Shown piece after piece: positions 6,545 to 12,839 of a DNA stretch of 50,078 nt; within the stretch, counting starts at the first letter, position 1, and each line of letters opens with the position of its first letter. Made by a program: the position numbers and the translations under genes. The DNA is taken from NCBI GenBank assembly GCA_017542475.1, contig JAFXXD010000048.1, positions 1 to 50,078 on the forward strand, read 5' to 3'. The notes below the pieces were generated by a model that did no database searches, was not told where the DNA came from, and worked only from the letters and a program-made list of their open reading frames with translations. Source of the DNA: Ruminococcus sp. (GTDB lineage: Bacteria > Bacillota > Clostridia > Oscillospirales > Ruminococcaceae).

Positions 6545-9100
6545 CTATTGTGTCAGGTAATCCTTCAGCGACATCTTACCGCCTGTGGACAGGTACGAAT
6601 AGTACGCGAGGACAAGCGACGCGTCCTTCGAATTTATCGTGCCGTCGTCGTTGATGTCGGCGGCGAGCTTCTGCGACTCGGTCAGCTTGGGAGTAGTACC
6701 CGTCGAGTAAGCCGCATACGCCTTGAGTATCTCGGTCGCGTCCTTGGAGTTGACAGCGCCGTCGCGGTTGACATCGCCGAGGTCGTAATCCGCGGGCTTG
6801 ACGGGCTCTGTTGTGGACACGGGAGTGGTCGAGGTCGTGACAGCCGTAGTCACTGTCGAGGAAGCTGTCGTGGTCTCGGAGGTGGTGGGAGTCGGCTTCT
6901 CGTTGACGTAGACCTTAACCTGAGTGGTTGTTGACACATAACTGCCGATATGGGCGATGTAGTTGCCGAACTGTACGGTTATATCACGCTCGCCCGCGAT
7001 ATTGCTGTTGAATCCCCAGTAGCTGAACAGCGACGGGTTATCGGCTACGGAGTATGGCTGACCGTTGTTTTCGACTGTCTCATTGCCGTACTCGTCCCAC
7101 ACCGTTACCAGTATCGTGAGTCCCGACAGGTCAAGCTGCTCGCCGAACTCATAGACGGTCTTGGTCGGGTAGCTTATCACCTGTAAGCGCACGCCGCACT
7201 GGGTAGTGGTCGCGGGGGGCGTGGTGGTCGTAGTAGTGGTGGTCGTTGTGGTTGTTGTGGTTGTTGTCGTAGTAGTAGTGTCTTTTCTTGTGGTTTGGGT
7301 CTCGGTAGCGGTAGTTGTTGTAGTTGTCGTGGTAGTTGTAGTCGTCGTGGTCGTAGTCGTAGTCGATTCCGTCGTAGTCTCGGGAGGGAGCACATACACG
7401 GTGAAAGTCTCGCTGTCGGTGAGGAGCTTCATATCCGTGTTGTACTTCTTGTAGGTCACCGTGATGACGTACTCGCCCGCAGTGTCGCTGTCAAAGCCTG
7501 TTATCTGGAAACGTGAGCTGTAATCCGCCACGGAGTAGGCGTTGCCGTAGTTGTCGGCGCGTTCGTCGCCGTAGCCGTCGATGTACCACGTCTTGACGGA
7601 AAGTCCTGATATATCGAGCCTTTCGCCTATGTTGTAGACCGTCTTCGTCGGGTAGCTGACTATCTTGATACGGACGCTCCTGTCGGCGGGGACGGTGGTC
7701 GTGGTGGTGACGGGCGGCTGTGTTTCGGGCGGTGCTGTGGTAGTCTCGGGGCGCTCGACGAAGGATATCTTGACCTTCTCGCCGATGATGCTGTCCTTCT
7801 CGCGTATGGTGAGGTAAGCCGTGCCCTCGGCAAGAGCGGTTATGTATACCACGCCTCGTGCTTCGCTGTATCTGTAGGATACGTTGTCGGACATATCCGT
7901 CACGTACACGCCCGAGCACTCATATGTGTCGGAGTTGTACACGTATATCGCACGCTTTTCGCCGACATACAGCGGGGAATCGTCATAGTCGAGGAGCGTG
8001 TAGCTGTCCTGCTTTGCCGTGGTCGTCGTGGGCTGGGTCGTTGCAGTCGTCGTGGTGGTAGTGGTGGTGGTTTCGGTAGTGGTAGTGGTCGTCTCGGTCG
8101 TGGTAGTGGTGGTAGTCTCGGTGGTGGTCGTCGTGGTCTCCGTCGTTGTCGTCGTGACATCGGGCGCCTCGCCGAGCGACTGGAAGGTGTAGCCGTACCT
8201 GTTCGCGAAGGTCTGTGCGGTCGAGCCCGAATAGCCCTTTATCGTGCCGTTGTACGAGTAGTCGCTGGTGTAGCAGTTGCATATCGTGTAGTTGTTGCCC
8301 GCGATGCTGCACTTCGGGTTCATAATGGTGACGGATTCGAGCGGGGTGGTGTAGAAGAAGCAGTAAAGACCTATACTGCTGCAATTTGCGGGTATGATGA
8401 TGTTTTCAAGCCCTGTGTTCTGGAAGGCACGCTGTCCTATCGAGGTGAGCGAATCGGGGAGATGTATGCTCTTGAGATAGATGCAGCGGTAGAAGCCGTA
8501 ATCGGAGATGGTCCTGAAGCCGTCGGGCAGAGTGACCGACGTAACGGCACAGTAGTCGAACGCGTGCGGTGCGATCGCTGTGACGCTCGACGGAGCAGTG
8601 TACGCGCCGTCTCTTGCGGGGGGATAGGCGACGACGGTTGAGAAGTCCTTAGTGTAGAGCACGCCGTCAGAGCTTGCATACTTGGGGTTGGACGGTGATA
8701 CCGTTATGCTCGCGAGAGCCGAGAACTTGTCGCCCTCCATATAAGCGCCGTCTTTGTAATCGACCGTATTGAGCGCTGTCTCGCCGAGATTTTCCAGACT
8801 CGAAGGAAGGGAGAGAGAGGTCATTTTGTCCTGTCCCTTGAACACGTCGGAAAATATAGTGATAACGGGCAGTCCCTCAATGGTCTCGGGGACGGTGACG
8901 GCTCCGCTGAGCGTGCCGTTCGTGCCGCTGATGACCGTGAAATCCGAGTACTTCCTGTAGTTGAAGTTCTCGAAGGTGCCCTGGGTGTACTCGTCGGCGG
9001 CATAAGCCGTAGCGGGCAGCTTCTCGGTGTGCGCGACGTTGAACGTCAGCGAGCAGAATCCGATGAGCCCCGAAAGAGCGAGTGCGATTAGTTTTTTCAT
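6545..9100 (-). CDS. Secreted LRR / Ig-like / dockerin protein with poly-Thr linkers, 851 aa
   Basis: Start ATG at 9100 (MKKLIALALSGLIGF) with AAGGA upstream, followed by a signal peptide likely cleaved after AYA near residue 34. Order of parts: BspA-like LRR_5 units (about 40-300), with the familiar end unit GYSGSTAQTFANRYGYTF; a Thr/Glu linker; a small domain (about 350-445); two homologous Ig-like (Big_3-type) domains, each with SYPTKTVY and GERLDISGL / GEQLDLSGL; long poly-Thr linkers between them; and a C-terminal type I dockerin with two calcium-binding repeats (GDVNRDGAVNSKD and ADINDDGTINSKD). The dockerin should bind a cohesin, placing this adhesion-type module on a cellulosome-like scaffold or the cell surface. 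No catalytic domain is seen. Confidence 0.95.
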   Translation of the reverse strand: MKKLIALALSGLIGFCSLTFNVAHTEKLPATAYAADEYTQGTFENFNYRKYSDFTVISGTNGTLSGAVTVPETIEGLPVITIFSDVFKGQDKMTSLSLPSSLENLGETALNTVDYKDGAYMEGDKFSALASITVSPSNPKYASSDGVLYTKDFSTVVAYPPARDGAYTAPSSVTAIAPHAFDYCAVTSVTLPDGFRTISDYGFYRCIYLKSIHLPDSLTSIGQRAFQNTGLENIIIPANCSSIGLYCFFYTTPLESVTIMNPKCSIAGNNYTICNCYTSDYSYNGTIKGYSGSTAQTFANRYGYTFQSLGEAPDVTTTTTETTTTTTETTTTTTTETTTTTTETTTTTTTTTATTQPTTTTAKQDSYTLLDYDDSPLYVGEKRAIYVYNSDTYECSGVYVTDMSDNVSYRYSEARGVVYITALAEGTAYLTIREKDSIIGEKVKISFVERPETTTAPPETQPPVTTTTTVPADRSVRIKIVSYPTKTVYNIGERLDISGLSVKTWYIDGYGDERADNYGNAYSVADYSSRFQITGFDSDTAGEYVITVTYKKYNTDMKLLTDSETFTVYVLPPETTTESTTTTTTTTTTTTTTTTTTATETQTTRKDTTTTTTTTTTTTTTTTTTTTPPATTTQCGVRLQVISYPTKTVYEFGEQLDLSGLTILVTVWDEYGNETVENNGQPYSVADNPSLFSYWGFNSNIAGERDITVQFGNYIAHIGSYVSTTTQVKVYVNEKPTPTTSETTTASSTVTTAVTTSTTPVSTTEPVKPADYDLGDVNRDGAVNSKDATEILKAYAAYSTGTTPKLTESQKLAADINDDGTINSKDASLVLAYYSYLSTGGKMSLKDYLTQ
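7210..7375 (-). repeat. Poly-Thr codon tract in the dockerin protein
   Basis: Long stretches of ACN codons (seen as GTNGTNGTN on the plus strand) encode a Thr linker between the two Ig-like domains. A second tract lies at about 8040-8150 and a similar one at positions 1-40 in the other LRR gene. Such tracts can slip or recombine. The open Val-rich frame on the opposite strand is an artefact of the repeat. Confidence 0.85.
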
Positions 9101-9412
9101 TGATAACACATCCTTATGCTTTGGCGGCTGCATATTCCCCTGTGCAGAGCGCCGTTTACTGGTACGGCTCGTATCTTTCTGCCGTACTGTAAGAATTTTT
9201 CCCTATTATATATGATATCACATCCTGTATTATTTTACAAGTGCTATTTTGTGAATTTGCAAAAATTATCACAGCTCTGCGGCTGATAATACTATGAAAT
9301 GTCCAAACAATTTCATCAGCGGCAGCATATAATATACGGCGGCTGTATAAATCCGTGCTCAAGTGGGATAATATAGGCAGAAAACCAAATATTTTCACAG
9401 GAGATAAATGCT
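9101..9412. other. Divergent intergenic region between LRR-dockerin gene and mazF
   Basis: AT-rich spacer between two divergently oriented genes. TATAAT-like boxes occur on both strands (for example 9328-9333 plus, and the reverse complement near 9204-9209), but I find no convincing -35 partner. I see no hairpin, RNA gene or repeat in it. Confidence 0.5.
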
Positions 9413-9760
9413 ATGTCAGTTAAAAGAGGAGAGATATACTACGCAGACCTGAGCCCCGTGGTCGGCTCGGAGCAGGGCGGCATACGACCCGTACTTATAG
9501 TCCAGAACGACGTCGGCAACCGCCACAGCCCCACCGTCATCGCGGCGGCTATCACGAGTCAGCGCGACAAGAACCGCCTGCCCACGCATATCGAGGTGCA
9601 GGCTGAGAAGTGCGGACTTGCCAAGGACAGCATAGTCCTGCTTGAGCAGGTGCGCACCATAGATAAGAAGCGGCTCAGGGACAAGATGGGCGAGCTCGAT
9701 CTCAATTCGATGGATAAGGTCAATACCGCCCTCTCGATAAGCTTCGGGCTCGAAATATGA
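9413..9760 (+). CDS. mazF: MazF/NdoA-family mRNA interferase toxin without adjacent antitoxin
   Basis: 115 aa, the usual length for PemK/MazF endoribonucleases that cut mRNA at short sites. The signature N-terminus is RGEIYYADLSPVVGSEQGG followed by RPVLIVQNDVGN. The central AAAITSQ and the later LLEQVRTIDKKRL match the NdoA/EndoA branch of Firmicutes. Start ATG at 9413 has CAGGAG upstream; a nearby ATG at 9408 is out of frame. No antitoxin (a small AbrB- or RHH-type gene) lies on either side. Upstream is a divergent gene and downstream is a terminator followed by an independent promoter. The antitoxin is therefore either elsewhere or absent. Confidence 0.9.
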   Translation: MSVKRGEIYYADLSPVVGSEQGGIRPVLIVQNDVGNRHSPTVIAAAITSQRDKNRLPTHIEVQAEKCGLAKDSIVLLEQVRTIDKKRLRDKMGELDLNSMDKVNTALSISFGLEI

Positions 9761-9765
9761 CTTCC

Positions 9766-9795
9766 GACCGCGCGGATTGACAAATCCGCGCGGTC
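9766..9795 (+). terminator. mazF terminator overlapping the next promoter
   Basis: A 13-bp perfect stem: GACCGCGCGGATT (9766-9778), loop GACA, AATCCGCGCGGTC (9783-9795). The -35 hexamer of the downstream promoter lies inside its left arm and loop. Confidence 0.8.
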
Positions 9796-9805
9796 GTGTT
9801 ATAAT
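9777..9805 (+). promoter_or_regulatory. Promoter of the CPBP protease gene
   Basis: TTGACA (9777-9782), 17-nt spacer, TATAAT (9800-9805), a perfect consensus 33 nt before the ATG at 9838. The spacer is the right arm of the mazF terminator hairpin. Confidence 0.85.
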
Positions 9806-9837
9806 AAGATTAATCTTTTACTAAGAAGGGTGAGAAA

Positions 9838-10878
9838 ATGGATAACAACGAACACATAAACACGGTTCAGCCCGCTCCTCCGCCGACGGGAGCGCTGCCC
9901 TCCGAGACAGCCGCGCGTAAGAGCTTCAAGGGCAAGGTCGAGTATATGGGCGCGGGACTGCTGATATATACCTGTATCTTCTACGGTATGTTCTTTGCAG
10001 ATATGTTCGCGCATTTCATCTACTACGCGATAAAAACTATGGGCGATCAGGCGGAGTACACGAGGCTCATAAAGGAATACAGCGAAAACCTGCTCGAAAG
10101 TGCGGGCGGACTGATAGCGGGCGTTCTCGTCGGTGTCTTGTTCCTGTCGCTGTTTTTCATAAAGGCTCTGCCGCTGAAAAAGATATTCGCTTCGCACAGG
10201 AAAATGACATTCGGCAAGCTCGTAATGCTGGTGTGCGTACTTATGTGCTGTCAGCTGCCGTTCCTTTTCTTTGACGAGGGCGTCGAGTGGCTGCTCAATC
10301 AGATAGGCTACTCGCTGCAGCAGGCGATAGAGTCCTCGCAGTCGGGAAGCACTACGATATCTATGTTCATATATGCGAGCTTTCTGGGTCCGATAGCCGA
10401 GGAGATAGTCTACCGCGGCTTCGTTATGCATACCTTCGAGAGAGCGGGCTGCGGAAAGTTCTGTGCGATACTCTCGTCGGCGATACTCTTCGGTATCATG
10501 CACGCCAATCCCACGCAGTCGATATTCGCTATATACGTAGGCGTGATCTTCGGCTACGCGGCTATGGAGTACGGTCTGATATGGTCGATAGCCCTCCATA
10601 TCATCAACAACTTCCTGTTCGGCGATGTGATGACCTTCATCGAGAACAAGCTCCCCGAGCCTGCGGGTGATATACTCGGATATTCCGTGCTTGGAGTTAT
10701 GTTCGCCGCGGGTGTTGCGGTGTTCATCGTCAAGAGGAAGCACGCTTCATCCTATGTCCGCGAGAACAACCCGCCCGCCAAGCACTACGGCTGGATATTC
10801 AGCTGTATCTCCATACTGGCATTCGTCGTTATGAATATAGGCTTCGCCCTGCTCGCATTCCAAGACTACAAGGGATGA
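9838..10878 (+). CDS. CPBP-family intramembrane metalloprotease, 346 aa
   Basis: Polytopic membrane protein, with hydrophobic segments at about residues 41-65, 97-117, 128-150, then the CPBP (Rce1/Abi) core and two C-terminal segments. Core motifs are visible: EEIVYRG near residue 188 (two Glu and Arg), FGIMHAN near residue 220 (His), and HIINNFL near residue 259 (His/Asn). These supply the metal and catalytic residues of the family, which includes CAAX-type prenyl endopeptidases and bacteriocin-processing or immunity proteins. The substrate is unknown. Start ATG at 9838 follows AAGGGTGAG. A hairpin terminator overlaps the ribosome site of spoVAD directly downstream, so some read-through into the spore genes is possible. 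Confidence 0.9.
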   Translation: MDNNEHINTVQPAPPPTGALPSETAARKSFKGKVEYMGAGLLIYTCIFYGMFFADMFAHFIYYAIKTMGDQAEYTRLIKEYSENLLESAGGLIAGVLVGVLFLSLFFIKALPLKKIFASHRKMTFGKLVMLVCVLMCCQLPFLFFDEGVEWLLNQIGYSLQQAIESSQSGSTTISMFIYASFLGPIAEEIVYRGFVMHTFERAGCGKFCAILSSAILFGIMHANPTQSIFAIYVGVIFGYAAMEYGLIWSIALHIINNFLFGDVMTFIENKLPEPAGDILGYSVLGVMFAAGVAVFIVKRKHASSYVRENNPPAKHYGWIFSCISILAFVVMNIGFALLAFQDYKG

Positions 10879-10885
10879 ATAATAG

Positions 10886-10925
10886 CCTCCGTCCGTGGGA
10901 TAATATCCCCGAACGGAGGTTTTTT
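10886..10925 (+). terminator. Terminator of the CPBP gene, containing the spoVAD ribosome site
   Basis: CCTCCGT (10886-10892) pairs with ACGGAGG (10913-10919), with an inner GGGATA/ATATCCC stem, followed by six T residues (10920-10925). The GGAGG in the right arm sits 8 nt before the spoVAD ATG, so it is also that gene's ribosome site. Confidence 0.8.
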
Positions 10926-10927
10926 CT

Positions 10928-11944
10928 ATGGCTGAGTATCTTTCACGGGGAGCGTTTCGGCTCGGTGCTCCTGTCCGCATTGAGAGCCACGCCGCTGTCG
11001 TCGGCGATAAGGAGGGGCGGGGACCGCTCGGCAAGTGCTTCGACGAGATAATAAGCGACAGCCACTTCGGACGCAGTACGTGGGAGCAGGCGGAGAGCCG
11101 CTTCCAGCTCGAAGCCGTCAGCCTCGCCGTGAAGAAGGCGGGGCTCGTCAAGGAGGACATCGACTCCATATGCGCGGGCGACCTCATCAACCAGTGCACG
11201 GGCTCGTCCTACGGGCTGCGGGAGCTCGGTATCCCTTTCCTCGGCATATACGGCGCGTGCTCGACTATGGCGGAGGGTATGCTTGTCTCGTCCGTGCTCG
11301 TGGACTGCGGTGTCTCCAAACGCGCCGCCGCCGTCACCTCCTCCCACTTCTCCACCGCGGAAAGGCAGTTCCGTGCGCCGCTCTCATACGGCGGGCAGAG
11401 GACTCCCACCTCGCAGTGGACGTGTACCGCCTCGGGAGCAGTGGTGCTCTCCCGCGATAAGGGCAGAGCGGCTGTCGTCGGAGGCTGTATCGGGCGCATT
11501 GCCGATATGGGCATAAGCGACATCACCAATATGGGCAGCGCGATGGCTCCCGCCGCCGCGACAACTATTTTGCGCTACCTTGAGGCGACGGGGACTGCTC
11601 CTGCGGACTATGACTACATCGTCACAGGCGACCTCGGCACCGTCGGCAGCACGCTCGTCAGGGACGTTCTGCAAAAGCAGGGAGTCGATATCACCAAGCA
11701 GCACCGCGACTGCGGCGAGCTCATCTTCGACAGCGACAGGCAGGACACCCACTGCGGCGGCTCGGGGTGCGGGTGCAGCGCGAGCGTGCTGTGCGGGCTC
11801 TTCCTGCCGATGATAGAGGAGGGAAGGATAGACAATATCCTCTTCGCCGCCACGGGTGCGCTGATGTCCACGATGTCGCTCCAGCAGGGGGAGAGTATCC
11901 CCGCTATCGCCCACCTCGTCCACATTCAGAGTGTAAAGGAGTAA
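10928..11944 (+). CDS. spoVAD: Stage V sporulation protein AD
   Basis: 338 aa, the normal length for SpoVAD, a thiolase-fold protein that binds dipicolinic acid and helps load it into the forespore and release it at germination. Typical sequence landmarks are DSHFGRSTWEQAESR, AGDLINQCTGSSYG, GIYGACSTMAEG, the segment from SSHFSTAERQFRAPLSYG, and the Cys-rich HCGGSGCGCSASV. Only GGAGG in a terminator hairpin serves as ribosome site for the ATG at 10928. The gene is followed two bases later by spoVAEB. The usual upstream neighbour spoVAC is missing here; a CPBP protease is in its place. Confidence 0.95.
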   Translation: MAEYLSRGAFRLGAPVRIESHAAVVGDKEGRGPLGKCFDEIISDSHFGRSTWEQAESRFQLEAVSLAVKKAGLVKEDIDSICAGDLINQCTGSSYGLRELGIPFLGIYGACSTMAEGMLVSSVLVDCGVSKRAAAVTSSHFSTAERQFRAPLSYGGQRTPTSQWTCTASGAVVLSRDKGRAAVVGGCIGRIADMGISDITNMGSAMAPAAATTILRYLEATGTAPADYDYIVTGDLGTVGSTLVRDVLQKQGVDITKQHRDCGELIFDSDRQDTHCGGSGCGCSASVLCGLFLPMIEEGRIDNILFAATGALMSTMSLQQGESIPAIAHLVHIQSVKE

Positions 11945-11946
11945 CT

Positions 11947-12306
11947 ATGACCGAAATTATCAGGGCTTTCCTCGTCGGCGGAGCTATCTGCGCCGTGGGA
12001 CAGCTTCTCATCGACTTCACCAAGCTCACGCCCGCACGTATCCTCACGGGCTATGTCGTCGCGGGAGTGGTGCTTTCGGCGCTCGGGCTGTACCGTCCGC
12101 TCGCCGACTTCGCGGGCGCGGGTGCGTCCGTGCCGCTGACAGGCTTCGGGCACGCCCTCGCCGAGGGTATGAAAAAAGCCGTTGACGAAAACGGCTTCGC
12201 GGGCGTATTCACGGGCGAGCTCACCGCCGCCGCGGGAGGTATCGCCGCGGCTCTCCTCGCGGGACTGGCGGCTTCGCTCGTTTTCAGGCAGAGGGATAAG
12301 GTGTAG
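11947..12306 (+). CDS. spoVAEB: Stage V sporulation protein AEB (SpoVAE-type)
   Basis: 119 aa hydrophobic protein with about three to four membrane segments (FLVGGAICAVGQLLIDF, ILTGYVVAGVVLSALGLY, and a C-terminal Ala/Gly-rich helix). It matches the SpoVAEB subunit of the DPA channel in the inner spore membrane. The landmark PLTGFGHALAEG and FTGELTAAAGG motifs are present. The ATG at 11947 starts two bases after the spoVAD stop, with AAGGAG upstream, so the pair is an operon. Its stop codon TAG lies inside the TGTAGGGG of a partial cloverleaf element. Confidence 0.92.
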   Translation: MTEIIRAFLVGGAICAVGQLLIDFTKLTPARILTGYVVAGVVLSALGLYRPLADFAGAGASVPLTGFGHALAEGMKKAVDENGFAGVFTGELTAAAGGIAAALLAGLAASLVFRQRDKV

Positions 12307-12326
12307 GGGTGCCCTTTGGGCGTCCG
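12302..12326. repeat. Partial cloverleaf element (5' half) overlapping the spoVAEB stop
   Basis: TGTAGGGG followed by hairpin GCCCTTTGGGC and TCCG, the 5' half of the element family. The TAG of TGTAGGGG is the stop codon of spoVAEB. It is followed by AT-rich repeats of AATTCGGAATT (12331-12360). Confidence 0.7.
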
Positions 12327-12386
12327 TAAAATTCGGAATTAGGAAATCGGAATTCGGAATTGTATGTATCGCCTGCGGCGATGATT

Positions 12387-12455
12387 TGTAGGGACGACCA
12401 TTGGTCGTCCGCGCGTATATGGAGAAGTTGCGGACGCGCAATGCGCGTCCCTACA
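12387..12455. repeat. Cloverleaf intergenic element, copy 4 (type GACCATTGGTC/GCGCAATGCGC)
   Basis: Outer TGTAGGGAC/GTCCCTACA. Hairpins are GACCATTGGTC and GCGCAATGCGC. The inner stem GTCCGC/GCGGAC encloses an unrelated loop of about 16 nt. It is a second copy of the type seen at 6276-6343. Confidence 0.85.
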
Positions 12456-12487
12456 GTTCGCTTCAGGTAATTTGTCGTTATGTTCAC

Positions 12488-12767
12488 GGGCGGCGGGACG
12501 CCGCCTCCTGCATCGGGACGCCGAGGGCGGCGTCCCCTACATCTTGTAGCCGTAGATTTGGCGGTGTATTGACGGGCGCACGGAATGCGCCCCTACAAAT
12601 CGTGTCAGGTGGTCGGTCGGTTATTGTGCGGACTGCCAAAGGCAGCCCCTACGATTGGTCGCCGTTAAATTGTCGGTATAATGACGGGACGTCGAGGACG
12701 CCGTCCCCTACAAATCGCAGCCGCGGGTGATTCCGTATGGCGCGGGCGGATAATATCCGCCCCTACA
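12488..12767. repeat. Array of five degenerate or 3'-half cloverleaf elements
   Basis: Five units end in the shared CCCCTAC(A): 12488-12541 (hairpins GGCGGC-GGGAC-GCCGCC and GGGACGCCGAGGGCGGCGTCCC with little 5' outer stem left), 12571-12596 (GCGCACGGAATGCGC), 12628-12652 (CTGCCAAAGGCAG), 12683-12712 (GGGACG...CGTCCC) and 12742-12767 (GGGCGGATAATATCCGCCC). All are on the same strand in the convergent gap between spoVAEB and the yidC fusion. Confidence 0.75.
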
Positions 12768-12793
12768 TAGTAAATCGGTTCGGCACATACAAA

Positions 12794-12820
12794 AAGCCGC
12801 CGTTTTAAAAACGGCGGCTT
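12794..12820 (-). terminator. Terminator of the YidC-fusion gene
   Basis: A stem of about 12 bp, AAGCCGCCGTTTT with AAAACGGCGGCTT. Read on the minus strand it is followed by TTTTT. It lies about 20 nt after the stop codon at 12840. Confidence 0.85.
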
Positions 12821-12839
12821 TCTGCTGTCAGAGTGTATT

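Noticed and set aside
7206-7454. Plus-strand frame of repeated valines
   Set aside because: It is the antisense of the poly-Thr linker codons and has no independent support.
12488-12767. CRISPR array
   Set aside because: The units share short ends but have variable palindromic cores and irregular spacing, not identical direct repeats with unique spacers, and no cas gene is near.
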